NCBI RefSeq assembly: GCF_001541345.2
Contig: NZ_LMVL02000003.1
Coordinates: 558,001-622,000 of the forward strand
Direction: 5' to 3'
Length of the DNA: 64,000 nt
DNA from: Gillisella vitis
GTDB lineage: Bacteria; Pseudomonadota; Alphaproteobacteria; Rhizobiales; Rhizobiaceae
Positions 27,870-36,758 of the stretch are shown piece by piece. The notes under the pieces were generated by a model that was given only the letters and a program-made list of their open reading frames with translations, was not told the origin of the DNA and made no database searches. Numbering within the stretch: the stretch's first letter is position 1; each line of letters begins with the position of its first letter. The position numbers and the translations under genes are program-made.

Positions 27870-27897
27870 CCGTTTGGAGGGGGAAGTCCGCCTCCGC

Positions 27898-27912
27898 TTA
27901 ACCCTTCATTAA
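27898..27912. promoter_or_regulatory. Perfect CtrA binding box (TTAA-N7-TTAA)
   Basis: TTAA at 27898-27901 and TTAA at 27909-27912 are separated by exactly seven bases, the full CtrA consensus. The decamer TTAACCATAA occurs at 27909-27918 and again at 27942-27951. The site lies in the 207-base gap upstream of the RlpA lipoprotein gene, an envelope gene whose cell-cycle control by CtrA would make sense. It is a pattern match; binding is not shown. Confidence 0.6.
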
Positions 27913-28076
27913 CCATAACGCGAACTATTCCCCCTAACGCCTTAACCATAATCGCATTTTCGCCATTTTATCCCCATTTCTATTGTGGCACAGTCCTGTG
28001 TCACTTCGGGGGACTAAGGTTTGACATTTATTCTTTGCAATGGCCGCGTCGCGGTCCTGATTGGTGTGTCGGTGCG

Positions 28077-29258
28077 ATGAAGGTGAAAATGGTTTTGCAG
28101 CGGCGTTCAGTTTCCGGATGTTTGCGGATGGCATGGGTTGTTCTGGCGGGCGTGGCGGTGACGTCCTGCGGCGCCAACCATGATGTGAGCAAGGTCAGCA
28201 CGACCAAGAAACGCAGCAAGGAATATTTTGCCGAGTCCGCCTATGGCGTAAAGGCCAGCCCGCGTGTGGTGGAAAACGGTCCTGTGCCAAAAGGCGGCGG
28301 TCGCCGTCTGGTCGGGAATCCCTACGTGGTGGCAGGCAAGGTTTACAAGCCGCGCGAAAACCCCAATTACGAAGCCTCCGGGCTTGCCTCCTGGTATGGC
28401 TCGGCTTTCCATGGTCGCTACACCGCCAATGGTGAAGTCTATGACCAATATGGCATTTCCGCCGCTCATCCGACCATGCCGCTGCCCAGCTATGCTCGCG
28501 TTACCAATCTCGATACCGGCAGTTCGGTCATTGTCCGCGTCAACGACCGTGGCCCGTTCCACGCCAATCGTCTGATCGATCTCTCGGACAAGGCGGCTGA
28601 ACTCCTTGACGTCAAGGGTCATGGCACGGCCAATGTGAAGGTTAAATATGTCGGCCCCGCCGACATGACCGGCCATGACATGCCTTATCTGATGGCGTCT
28701 TATGTCCGCAAGGGCCAGCGCGTTCCCGGCGTCGATCCCTTCGGTGGAGGCCAGATCGCCAGTGGCGTGATGGTGGCGTCCAATGCGCCGCAGCAGAATT
28801 TCATGGGCCGTTTCGCAGGTCCGGCCAGCGCCTCAGCACCGCAGCCGAAAACTGCCAAACCGGTTATTGCGTCGGCCTCAGCCTCAGCCTCAGCTTACGG
28901 CAGCCCGTCCTATACGGTTTCCGCCAGTGCCAATGCACCGCGTCCGGTCCAGCGTCAGCCGGTCGCGGTATCGCGGCTAGAACCGAGCCGCGTTGAACCT
29001 GCACGTGTAGAACAGACCCGCCAATGGCAGGCTCCTGCCTTGGCCTCCGCTGAGCCGATGCCGCAGCCACGCGCTGCTGCCAACACCGGCGTTTCGCGCA
29101 GGGAGATGGCGCCTATGGCTACACCGCAGCCGGTTCGGGCCACCGCGACCCGCCAAAAGCCAGCAGCGGCCCCTTCCAATGGCGGCCTGCCGCCCGGCTG
29201 GCATGTCGGCCCGGCTCCGGTCACAGCCAATGCCTATTCCAATCCCAACGAAGGTTGA
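28077..29258 (+). CDS. rlpA: RlpA-family septal ring lipoprotein
   Basis: A 393-residue protein with a lipoprotein signal: positively charged N-terminus, hydrophobic WVVLAGVAV and lipobox VTSC with the lipidated Cys about residue 31. The RlpA double-psi beta-barrel (about 110-205) is clear: GLASWYGSAFHGRYTANGE, PLPSYARVTNL, and VRVNDRGPFHANRLIDLS, the last with conserved Asp and Arg. A long low-complexity Ala/Ser/Pro/Gln tail of roughly 150 residues follows, including a run of Ala-Ser repeats; no SPOR domain is visible. In Pseudomonas, RlpA is a lytic transglycosylase on stem-less peptidoglycan. A CtrA box lies upstream. ATG 28077 gives the best signal peptide. Confidence 0.88.
   Translation: MKVKMVLQRRSVSGCLRMAWVVLAGVAVTSCGANHDVSKVSTTKKRSKEYFAESAYGVKASPRVVENGPVPKGGGRRLVGNPYVVAGKVYKPRENPNYEASGLASWYGSAFHGRYTANGEVYDQYGISAAHPTMPLPSYARVTNLDTGSSVIVRVNDRGPFHANRLIDLSDKAAELLDVKGHGTANVKVKYVGPADMTGHDMPYLMASYVRKGQRVPGVDPFGGGQIASGVMVASNAPQQNFMGRFAGPASASAPQPKTAKPVIASASASASAYGSPSYTVSASANAPRPVQRQPVAVSRLEPSRVEPARVEQTRQWQAPALASAEPMPQPRAAANTGVSRREMAPMATPQPVRATATRQKPAAAPSNGGLPPGWHVGPAPVTANAYSNPNEG
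28871..28900 (+). repeat. Short tandem hexamer repeat inside rlpA
   Basis: Tandem GCCTCA hexamers encode alternating Ser and Ala in the linker of the RlpA tail. Such repeats can slip in copy number without changing frame. It is low-complexity coding DNA, not a mobile element. Confidence 0.6.
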
Positions 29259-29401
29259 TCCCAACTGGCGCTGGTGAGGCTTGTTCAAGCCATGCTCTAG
29301 CCGCTTTCAAGGGTAGACGCCTTCTTCCATAAAACCTATCCATTATAGATGCCGGTCGCGATTCTCGCTGTCCGGCGTCTTATTGTTGGTGAAGGATGGC
29401 G

Positions 29402-30637
29402 ATGCATATCGGCTTGCCAGTCACAAAGCGCTTTTGGGCGTATGCTGGATCATACGATAGGAAGATGCTTGTGCTGCTTGCAGCACTTTTCTACGGCGTC
29501 AGTCTTCAGACCGGCGCCTTTGCGCAAGGAGCGGCAGCGGACGCGGCAACGCCCGCCGTCTACGCCACCGAGGCCAAGCAGGTCCTGCTGATCGAGGCTG
29601 AAACCGGCAGCGTGCTGTTTGAAAAAAACAGTGATCAACCGTTCACCTCTGCGTCCTTGTCCAAGATGATGGTTGCGGAGGTGGTGCTCGATGCGCTGAA
29701 ATCCGGTCGCCTGACGCTGTCCCAGGAGTTTCCCGTTTCCGAATTTGCCTGGCGCACCGGTGGCGCGCCGTCACGCACGGCAACGATGTTTGCCGCCGTG
29801 CGTTCTCGTGTGCCGGTGGAGGCACTGCTGAAGGGCGTCATGGTGCAGATGGCCAATGATGCCTGCCTTATCCTGGCCGAAGGCATGGCCGGATCGGAGC
29901 AGGGGTTTGTCAAGCTGATGAATGAGCGGGCAGCGGCACTTGGCCTGAAGGACAGCCATTTTGCCAATGCAACGGGCCTTCCCGACCCCGGCAATAAAGT
30001 CAGCCTGCGCGACATGATCACGCTGGCGCAGGCGCTCAAATCCAATTACCCGGATTTCTATGCGCTCTACGCCCAGCCGGATTTCGAGTGGAACAAGATC
30101 TTCCAGCGCAATCGCAATCCGCTTCTTGGCCAGTCGCCCGGCGTGGATGGGCTGGCGGTAGGATTTGCCGAGGGAGAAGGTTATTCCATCGTCGCCTCCG
30201 CCCAGCAGAACGGCGTGCGGCTCTATCTGGGCCTGGCGGGCAGCGAAAGTGACAAGACCCGGCAGGAGGATGCGGCAAAGGCGCTCGCCTGGGGCTTTTC
30301 CGCCTTTGAGAAGCGCCGTCTGTTTGAGGCGGGGCAAGTGATCGGCGAGGCTAGCGTCTATGGCGGGGAACCGGCGCAGGTGCCGCTGGTGTCGCCGCAG
30401 CCGGTCGATGTCTATCTGCCGGTTGGCGCGAGCGATAAGCTGGAAGCCAAGGTCATCTATCCCTGGCCGCTGCGCCCCGGCGTTACCCAAGGCCAGCAGG
30501 TCGGGCATTTGAAGGTCATGCTCGGCGACAAGCTATTGCGCGACATGCCGCTTCAGGCCGCGTCGCCGTCAACGCTGGGCTCGCTGGTCAAACGCACCCG
30601 TGACGCACTGGTGGAACTGCTGTTTTCCTGGGTTTGA
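29402..30637 (+). CDS. D-alanyl-D-alanine carboxypeptidase (DacF/PBP5-like) with degenerate motifs
   Basis: A protein of about 411 residues with an N-terminal signal peptide (MLVLLAALFYGVSLQTGAFA). The peptidase S11 domain has the SxxK motif SLSK within TSASLSKMM, but the SxN motif reads QMAND (Ser replaced by Met) and the KTG motif in GVDGLKTGF-type context reads GVDGLAVGF (Lys and Thr replaced by Ala and Val). The PBP5-like C-terminal domain (about 310-400) is present, without an obvious amphipathic anchor. The family trims pentapeptides in the periplasm. With two of three catalytic motifs changed, activity may be lost or altered. ATG 29402 has AAGGA five bases before it; ATG 29396 is an alternative. 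Confidence 0.85.
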   Translation: MHIGLPVTKRFWAYAGSYDRKMLVLLAALFYGVSLQTGAFAQGAAADAATPAVYATEAKQVLLIEAETGSVLFEKNSDQPFTSASLSKMMVAEVVLDALKSGRLTLSQEFPVSEFAWRTGGAPSRTATMFAAVRSRVPVEALLKGVMVQMANDACLILAEGMAGSEQGFVKLMNERAAALGLKDSHFANATGLPDPGNKVSLRDMITLAQALKSNYPDFYALYAQPDFEWNKIFQRNRNPLLGQSPGVDGLAVGFAEGEGYSIVASAQQNGVRLYLGLAGSESDKTRQEDAAKALAWGFSAFEKRRLFEAGQVIGEASVYGGEPAQVPLVSPQPVDVYLPVGASDKLEAKVIYPWPLRPGVTQGQQVGHLKVMLGDKLLRDMPLQAASPSTLGSLVKRTRDALVELLFSWV

Positions 30638-30687
30638 GCCGACAGAGGTTTCCCAGGGCGCAAGCTTGCGTTACACAGCGGTTCTAT

Positions 30688-30787
30688 AGTTTGTCAGGGA
30701 AAAGTGGAAACCGGTTTTCCCGAAAAGACAAACGAAAACAAGAGTAGCTAGAGTCTGTCTGGTTCAATCTGAACCTGACAGACTCTA
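30688..30787. repeat. RIME-type palindromic intergenic repeat, copy 1
   Basis: A 100-base element with two consecutive palindromes. The first spans TTTGTC...GACAAA around GGGAAAAGTGGAAACCGGTTTTCCC-like arms; the second pairs GAGTCTGTC with GACAGACTC around a GGTTCA/TGAACC core. A near-identical 100-base copy lies at 63513-63612. Size and two-palindrome structure match Rhizobium-specific intergenic mosaic elements (RIME1). It lies between the DacF-like gene and tmk. Confidence 0.82.
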
Positions 30788-30836
30788 GAGCATCGGACCG
30801 AAACGTGGGAACCGGTTTTCCGTCCAGAAACACTCT
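30788..30836. repeat. Additional mosaic palindrome module next to RIME copy 1
   Basis: Directly after the 100-base element, GAGCATCGGACC, GTGGGAACCGGTTTTCC and GTCC form a further partial palindrome sharing the GGAACCGGTTTTCC core. It is absent from the second copy at 63513, so the arrangement here is a mosaic. Confidence 0.5.
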
Positions 30837-30858
30837 AAACACGAAAGAAAGCGGATCA

Positions 30859-31524
30859 GTGTCGGTTGGCAGCGGATTATTCGTAACATTCGAAGGTGGC
30901 GAGGGGGCGGGCAAGTCCACCCAGATCAGGTTTCTGGCGAACACGCTGGAGGCGCTCGGCTTTGCCGTTGTCACCAGCCGTGAACCGGGTGGCTCACCCT
31001 GCGCCGAGGCCTTGCGGCATGTGCTGCTGTCGGGTGCCGCCGAGCCGTTCGGGGTGGAAATGGAAGCCATCCTGTTTGCCGCCGCCCGCAATGACCATGT
31101 CGAAGCCCGGCTGCGCCCGGCGCTGCTGCGGGGCGATGTGGTGCTTTGCGACCGTTTCATGGATTCCTCGCGGGTCTATCAGGGCGCGACCGGCAATCTC
31201 TCTTCGGCCTTCATCGAGCGGCTGCAAGCCATTGCCGTCGATGGCGTGGTACCGGACCTGACGATCATCCTCGATCTGCCAGCAAATATCGGATTGGCGC
31301 GGGCGAAAAACCGCGCTGGAGCTTTGGGAGAAGATGCGCCGGATCGTTTCGAGAAAGAGGAAATCGCCATTCACGAACGCCGCCGCGAGGCTTTTCTGGC
31401 CATTGCCCGGGCCGAGCCTGCGCGTTGCAGAGTGGTGGATGCGCGCGTCGGGATCGAGCAGATCGCCGAGGAGATTTTTGCTGCCGTGAAGCCACTCCTG
31501 CCTCAAAACCAAGGAGGGCACTAG
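30859..31524 (+). CDS. tmk: Thymidylate kinase
   Basis: A 221-residue enzyme phosphorylating dTMP to dTDP. The P-loop is [11 protein letters not shown] at residues 9-19, then TSREPGGS (the DR[YH]-adjacent substrate loop) and [15 protein letters not shown]. The lid region [18 protein letters not shown] follows [18 protein letters not shown] 30859 is chosen because the conserved strand starts a few residues later; GTG 30805 would place the start in repeat-derived sequence. It is one base from holB, forming the usual tmk-holB pair. Confidence 0.95.
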   Translation: MSVGSGLFVTFEGGEGAGKSTQIRFLANTLEALGFAVVTSREPGGSPCAEALRHVLLSGAAEPFGVEMEAILFAAARNDHVEARLRPALLRGDVVLCDRFMDSSRVYQGATGNLSSAFIERLQAIAVDGVVPDLTIILDLPANIGLARAKNRAGALGEDAPDRFEKEEIAIHERRREAFLAIARAEPARCRVVDARVGIEQIAEEIFAAVKPLLPQNQGGH

Positions 31525-31525
31525 G

Positions 31526-32548
31526 ATGGAAAAGCCCGGTCTTCTCGATGGCGCCATTGCGCCTTTTGCCAATGACAGGCTGTTTGGCCATGGCGCGGCG
31601 GAACAGTTTCTGGCCAGTTCTTACCAAACCGGCAAGCTGCATCATGCGATCCTGATCGAAGGGCCGGAGGGGATCGGCAAGGCAACGCTGGCCTTCCGCT
31701 TTGCCCATCATGTCCTGTCGTATCCCGACCCTGCCAGCGCGCCATTTGTCCTTGCCGACCCGGACCCCAACTCGCTGGTCGGGCGGCAGATTGCGTCCGG
31801 GGCCTCGCATAATCTCCTGCATATTGCCCGACCGGTGGATGAAAAGACCGGCAGGGTAAAATCCTCGATTACCGTCGAGGAAATCCGCAAGGCCGGGCAT
31901 TTCTTTTCCCAGACCTCCGGTGGTGGGAATTGGCGGATCGTCATCCTCGATCCCGCCGACGACATGAACCGCAATGCGGCCAATGCGATTTTGAAAGTGC
32001 TGGAAGAGCCGCCGAAACGGTCATTGTTCCTGGTTCTGTCCCATGCGCCGGGCAAGCTGTTGCCCACCATCCGCTCACGCTGCATGCCGCTGAAATTACA
32101 AACGCTTGGCGTGGACGATTTGGCCAGCGCGCTGGCGCATCTTGGTGTTTCTCCACCTGGGGAGCAGATGGCTGCGCTTTCCGATCTGTCGAAGGGCAGC
32201 GTGTCGCAGGCGTTGAAACTGATCAACTATGGCGGCATGGAAATCATCGCTGCCTTCAATGCGATCCTTGTCAGTGAAGGCCCGGTGGCGCGAAAGCAGA
32301 TGCACAAGCTGGCGGATGCGCTTTCAGCCAAGGACAGCGATGTGATCTATCATTTCTTCATCGAGCATCTGTCCGAATTCCTGATGGACAATGCGCGTCA
32401 GGTCGCCATGGCTGGTGATCTTGCTCGGGCCGAGCGGCTGTCGCGGCTTTCCAGCGCCATCGTCGAAAAGCTTGGCGTGGCCGGGGCCTATAACCTCGAC
32501 CGTAAGCAGACGCTGCTTGAAATTCTTGGCGAAGTCGCGGCTGTATAA
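31526..32548 (+). CDS. holB: DNA polymerase III delta' subunit
   Basis: A 340-residue clamp-loader subunit. The AAA+ core has FGHGAAEQFL, then the weak Walker A EGPEGIGKATLA, ILDPADDMNRNAANAILKVLEEPP (typical of delta'), and LPTIRSRCMPLKL with the SRC motif. No zinc module cysteines are visible in the expected region between Walker A and the SRC motif, as in many alphaproteobacterial delta' subunits. It starts one base after tmk and shares its transcript. Confidence 0.92.
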   Translation: MEKPGLLDGAIAPFANDRLFGHGAAEQFLASSYQTGKLHHAILIEGPEGIGKATLAFRFAHHVLSYPDPASAPFVLADPDPNSLVGRQIASGASHNLLHIARPVDEKTGRVKSSITVEEIRKAGHFFSQTSGGGNWRIVILDPADDMNRNAANAILKVLEEPPKRSLFLVLSHAPGKLLPTIRSRCMPLKLQTLGVDDLASALAHLGVSPPGEQMAALSDLSKGSVSQALKLINYGGMEIIAAFNAILVSEGPVARKQMHKLADALSAKDSDVIYHFFIEHLSEFLMDNARQVAMAGDLARAERLSRLSSAIVEKLGVAGAYNLDRKQTLLEILGEVAAV

Positions 32549-32561
32549 GCCTGACCTGGTT

Positions 32562-33335
32562 CTATAGCGCGATCAGCTTTGCAGCGACGATGACCAGAAT
32601 AACCGCCAGGATCATTCTCACCGCCTTTTCCGGCAGGCGTGGTGCCGCATAGCTCCCCATAATGATGCCGGGAATGGAGCCGATCAGCAGCGAGCCCAGC
32701 AGCACCCAGTTGACATCGCCGATCACCCAATAGCCGATACCGCCGATCAGCGTCAGTGGAATGGCGTGCGCAATATCGGAGCCGACGATGTCGTTGATGG
32801 TGGAGCGAGGATAGAGAAACAGCAGCACGGTCACGCCGATGGCCCCAGCGCCAACCGAAGTCAGCGTGACGACGGTACCCAGCACCAGTCCAAGAACGAC
32901 GGTGCCAATTGCAATGGCGCGTGGGCTTGGGCTGCGATGGGCTTGAAGCCAGTTGATTTCATAGCGCATCAGCAGATCGCGAAACAGCAGGATGAGCGCA
33001 GTGATCATCAGCATGATACCGAGGCTGGTGGTCAGGAGATCGGTGGAATGGGCGCTTTTCCTGTCAACGCCGCTCATCAGCCAGAGGGTCACCGACGTGG
33101 CCGGAATGCTGCCCAATGCCAGCAGGCCGACCAGCCGCCAGCGGATATGTCCGTGGCGATGATGTACAGCAGCTCCCGCCATCTTGGTGATTGCCGCATA
33201 GAGAAGGTCAGTTCCCACGGCGGTTGCCGGATGAATGCCAAACAGCAGCACCATCAACGGCGTCATCAGCGAGGCGCCGCCAACGCCGGTAATACCAACC
33301 AGAGCTCCGACGAAAAAGCCTGAAAGCGAAACCAT
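32562..33335 (-). CDS. TauE/SafE-family sulfite exporter-like permease
   Basis: A 257-residue membrane protein with about seven to eight hydrophobic helices and the TauE/SafE (DUF81) signature: GFFVGALVGITGVGGASLMTPLMVLLFGI at the N-terminus and a second GTVVTLTSVGAGAIGVTVLLFLYP repeat. Members export sulfite, sulfoacetate or organosulfur anions. It converges with holB, lying 13 bases from its stop, and is divergent from metG. The substrate here is unknown, and it is not linked to the cys genes. Confidence 0.85.
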   Translation of the reverse strand: MVSLSGFFVGALVGITGVGGASLMTPLMVLLFGIHPATAVGTDLLYAAITKMAGAAVHHRHGHIRWRLVGLLALGSIPATSVTLWLMSGVDRKSAHSTDLLTTSLGIMLMITALILLFRDLLMRYEINWLQAHRSPSPRAIAIGTVVLGLVLGTVVTLTSVGAGAIGVTVLLFLYPRSTINDIVGSDIAHAIPLTLIGGIGYWVIGDVNWVLLGSLLIGSIPGIIMGSYAAPRLPEKAVRMILAVILVIVAAKLIAL

Positions 33336-33546
33336 TGGATCGAATGAAAAACCGGTCAGAACGTCGCCTCCTCGGATTCGGACAGGGCCGATGGAACCGA
33401 TCTAGCGAAAGGAATACACGTCGGTCAAGGCAGCCGCCGCATGCGCAAAGCGCCTGGCCGAGAAACTTGTTGTTTCGCAACGCGGCGACATGCGCTAAGA
33501 GCGGCGGACATTCCTGATCGATAAAGCGGACTGCAAGGGCCGACCC

Positions 33547-35112
33547 ATGAAAGATACGTTCTACATCACCACCGCCATTTCCTATCCGAACGGCAAGCCG
33601 CATATCGGCCATGCCTATGAGCTGATTGCCACGGATGCGATGGCGCGCTTCCAGCGGCTGGATGGCAAGGACGTGTTCTTCCTGACCGGCACCGACGAAC
33701 ATGGCCAGAAAATGCAGCAGACCGCCCGCAACGAAGGCATTGCGCCAGAGGAGCTGGCGAAGCGCAATTCTGACGAATTCCGCGCCATGGGCCAGCTGCT
33801 CAATGCCTCCAACGACGATTTCATCCGCACCACTGAGCCGCGTCACCATAAAGCTAGCCAGGAAATCTGGAAGCGGATGGAAAAGAACGGCGACATCTAC
33901 AAGGATAGTTATGCGGGCTGGTACTCGGTGCGTGACGAGGCCTATTACGCCGAAGACGAAACCGAGCTTCGTACCGATGGCGTTCGCTATGGGCCGCAAG
34001 GCACGCCGGTGGAATGGGTGGAGGAGGAAAGCTATTTCTTCAAACTCGCGGCTTACGAAGAAAAACTCCTGAAACTCTACGAGGATCAGCCGGATTTTAT
34101 CGGCCCCAATGAGCGCCGCAATGAAGTGGTTTCTTTCGTCAAGTCCGGTCTCAAGGACCTGTCGATTTCCCGCACTACCTTCGATTGGGGCATCAAGGTT
34201 CCCGGCGATGACAAGCATGTCATGTATGTCTGGGTTGATGCGCTGACCAATTACGTCACCGCCACCGGCTATCTGACCGATGAAAACGGCCCGCGTGCCA
34301 AATACTGGCCAGCAGACGCTCATATCATCGGCAAGGATATCATTCGCTTCCACGCCGTCTATTGGCCGGCTTTCCTGATGTCGGCTGGCCTGCCGCTGCC
34401 CAAGCGTGTCTATGCGCATGGCTTTCTTCTCAATAAGGGTGAGAAGATGTCGAAATCTGTCGGCAATGTGGTGGACCCGGTCAATCTGGTCAATCACTTC
34501 GGCCTGGATCAGGTGCGGTTCTTCTTCCTTCGAGAAGTGTCGTTCGGTCAGGACGGTTCTTACTCGGAAGAGGGAATCGCCACTCGCATCAATGCCGATC
34601 TCGCCAACGGCATCGGCAATCTTGCCAGCCGTTCGCTGTCGATGATCGCCAAGAACCTCGACGGCAAGGTGCCTCAGCCCGGCCCGCTGACCGAGGCCGA
34701 CGAGGCGATTCTTGCTGTTGCCGACGAGGCGATTGCCATTTGCCGCGAGGAAATGTCTCGCCAGCAGATCCACAAGGCTGTGGGTGCAATCATGAACATC
34801 GTCAACGAAGCCGACCGCTATTTTGCCGCCCAGGCCCCCTGGGTGCTGCGCAAGACGGATGTGCCGCGTATGGAAACCGTGCTGTATGTGACGGCGGAGC
34901 TGGTGCGGCAGATCGCTATCCTGTTTCAGCCGATCATGCCCGACAGTGCAGCGAGGTTGCTTGATCTCGTGGCAATCGCGCCGGATGATCGGGTATTCGC
35001 CAAACTGGGTAAAGCTGGTCGTCTGACGCCCGGCACGGAACTTCCTGCCGTCTCACCGGTCTTCCCGCGCTACGTCGCATCAGATGCAGACAAAGCAGCA
35101 GACGGGGCCTGA
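33547..35112 (+). CDS. metG: Methionyl-tRNA synthetase
   Basis: A 521-residue class I aminoacyl-tRNA synthetase of the short type common in alphaproteobacteria. The HIGH motif is PHIGHAYE at about 18-25, and KMSKS lies in [13 protein letters not shown] at about 298-310. The C-terminal anticodon-binding helical domain is present, but there is no C-terminal EMAP-like tRNA-binding extension. It charges initiator and elongator tRNA-Met. It leads metG-tatD-MBL hydrolase, a frequently conserved trio in this group. Confidence 0.96.
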   Translation: MKDTFYITTAISYPNGKPHIGHAYELIATDAMARFQRLDGKDVFFLTGTDEHGQKMQQTARNEGIAPEELAKRNSDEFRAMGQLLNASNDDFIRTTEPRHHKASQEIWKRMEKNGDIYKDSYAGWYSVRDEAYYAEDETELRTDGVRYGPQGTPVEWVEEESYFFKLAAYEEKLLKLYEDQPDFIGPNERRNEVVSFVKSGLKDLSISRTTFDWGIKVPGDDKHVMYVWVDALTNYVTATGYLTDENGPRAKYWPADAHIIGKDIIRFHAVYWPAFLMSAGLPLPKRVYAHGFLLNKGEKMSKSVGNVVDPVNLVNHFGLDQVRFFFLREVSFGQDGSYSEEGIATRINADLANGIGNLASRSLSMIAKNLDGKVPQPGPLTEADEAILAVADEAIAICREEMSRQQIHKAVGAIMNIVNEADRYFAAQAPWVLRKTDVPRMETVLYVTAELVRQIAILFQPIMPDSAARLLDLVAIAPDDRVFAKLGKAGRLTPGTELPAVSPVFPRYVASDADKAADGA

Positions 35113-35115
35113 GTG

Positions 35116-35898
35116 ATGTTGATCGATACCCATTGCCACCTGGATTTCGCCGATTTCGAGGAAGAGCGCGACGAGCTGGTGAAGCGCGCCCATGATGCGG
35201 GCGTCAAGCAGATGGTGACGATCTCCACCCGCGTCGCCAAGCTTCCGGCGCTTTTGGCGCTGACTGAGCGCTACCCTTCGGTATTCTGCTCGGTCGGCAC
35301 CCATCCCAACAATGCCAATGAAGAGCTGGAGGTTGGTGCGGACGATCTGGTGCGACTGGCCGAGGCGCATGAGAAAGTCGTTGCCATTGGCGAATGCGGC
35401 CTGGATTATTTCTACGATACCCAGACACCGGAAGACCAAAAGACTGGCTTCCTGCGTCATATCGAGGCGTCGCGCCGCACACAATTGCCGCTGGTGATCC
35501 ATAGCCGCAGCGCCGATGACGACATGGCGCAGATCCTGCGCGATGAGACGGCCAAGGGTGCGTTTCCCTTCATTCTGCATTGCTTTTCGGCTGGCGAGGC
35601 TTTGGCGAAAACCGGCGTCGAGCTGGGCGGCTATATTTCCTTTTCCGGCATCCTGACCTTCCCGAAATCGCAGGAGTTGCGCGATATCGCCAAGGATCTG
35701 CCGATGGATCGGCTGCTGGTGGAAACCGACGCGCCTTACCTTGCGCCAAAGCGTTGGCGTGGAAAACGCAACGAGCCCTCCTATGTCGTCAATACGGCGG
35801 AGGTGTTGGCCGAGGTTAAGGGTGTCAGCTACGCGGACATCGCGGCGATCACCACGGATAATGCATTGAGACTGTTTTCGAAAATGCCAAGGCTTTGA
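35116..35898 (+). CDS. TatD-family metal-dependent hydrolase (DNase)
   Basis: A 260-residue TIM-barrel hydrolase. The metal-binding motifs are DTHCHLD at the N-terminus, GECGLDYFY, VIHSRSADDD, HCFS and ETDAPYLAP. The family has magnesium-dependent nuclease activity. ATG 35116 is chosen; a GTG immediately upstream would add one residue. It starts three bases after the metG stop and ends seven bases before the MBL hydrolase gene. Confidence 0.93.
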   Translation: MLIDTHCHLDFADFEEERDELVKRAHDAGVKQMVTISTRVAKLPALLALTERYPSVFCSVGTHPNNANEELEVGADDLVRLAEAHEKVVAIGECGLDYFYDTQTPEDQKTGFLRHIEASRRTQLPLVIHSRSADDDMAQILRDETAKGAFPFILHCFSAGEALAKTGVELGGYISFSGILTFPKSQELRDIAKDLPMDRLLVETDAPYLAPKRWRGKRNEPSYVVNTAEVLAEVKGVSYADIAAITTDNALRLFSKMPRL

Positions 35899-35905
35899 GT
35901 GACCG

Positions 35906-36724
35906 ATGACCTATCTCCGCCGCTTCACCATTCTGGGATGCTCATCTTCGCCGGGTGTGCCGCGGATCAATGGTGATTGGGGAGACTGCGATCCTTCGAA
36001 CCCGAAAAACCGGCGCACACGCGCATCTTTCCTGATCGAGCAGATCGGCCCGGATGGCGGCAAGACCGTGGTTCTGGTCGATACCGGCCCGGATTTTCGC
36101 GAGCAGATGATCCGTGCGGGTGTCCAGTCGCTGGACGCCGTCGTCTATAGCCACGCCCATGCCGACCACTTGCATGGCATCGACGACCTGCGCGGCTATT
36201 CCTTGATGCAGCGCGGACGTATTCCGATCTATGCCGAGCCGGAGACCATGCGCCGGATAGAGACGGGGTTCGGCTACTGCCTGAAAACCCCTGATGGCAG
36301 CAATTATCCACCCATCGTCCGTCCGCACCTCATTGAGGATATGGACCGTCCGGTCGAGATCGATGGCGCAGGCGGACGCATTGCGCTCATGCCGCTGGAA
36401 CAGCAGCATGGAGACATTATATCACTCGGCTTTCGCATCGGCGATGTCGCCTATTGCAGCGATGTCAGCGATTTTCCCGAGAAAACCGTGCCGCGTCTGG
36501 CGGGGCTGGATGTGCTGGTTATCGATGCCCTGCAATATAGAGAGCATCCGAGCCATTTGTCGCTGTCGCAATCGCTGGCCTGGATCGACAGGCTTGCCCC
36601 GAAGCGGGCGATATTGACCCATATGCATATTCCGCTCGATTACGATACGGTCCTGCGCGAAACGCCTGATCATGTGGAGCCGGCCTATGACCAGATGCAA
36701 TTTGAGGTCACGCTGTCGGCCTGA
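35906..36724 (+). CDS. MBL-fold metallo-hydrolase (PhnP-like)
   Basis: A 272-residue metallo-beta-lactamase-fold protein. The HxHxDH motif is SHAHADHLHG with His83, His85, Asp87 and His88; later ligands are in EQQHGD, YCSDVSDF and LTHMHIPLDY. The N-terminal TILGCSSSPGVPRINGDWG is typical of the PhnP/RNase Z-like group that hydrolyses phosphodiesters. Its fixed position after metG and tatD suggests a housekeeping role in nucleic-acid or nucleotide metabolism, but none is established. ATG 35906 is seven bases after tatD. Confidence 0.88.
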   Translation: MTYLRRFTILGCSSSPGVPRINGDWGDCDPSNPKNRRTRASFLIEQIGPDGGKTVVLVDTGPDFREQMIRAGVQSLDAVVYSHAHADHLHGIDDLRGYSLMQRGRIPIYAEPETMRRIETGFGYCLKTPDGSNYPPIVRPHLIEDMDRPVEIDGAGGRIALMPLEQQHGDIISLGFRIGDVAYCSDVSDFPEKTVPRLAGLDVLVIDALQYREHPSHLSLSQSLAWIDRLAPKRAILTHMHIPLDYDTVLRETPDHVEPAYDQMQFEVTLSA

Positions 36725-36758
36725 TTTCTCGAAAACATGGCGCGGGCCAGGATAGACG

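Noticed and set aside
28860..29200. Ala-Ser repeats in RlpA as a CRISPR or mobile repeat
   Set aside because: The repeat is in frame, codes for a low-complexity linker, has no spacers and lies inside a full reading frame.
30805..30858. Upstream GTG start for tmk
   Set aside because: It would add 18 residues from the palindromic repeat region; family N-termini begin just before the P-loop strand at the later GTG.
33208..34773. A 521-codon minus-strand open frame opposite metG
   Set aside because: It mirrors metG, which has intact HIGH and KMSKS motifs. The antisense product has no recognisable domain.
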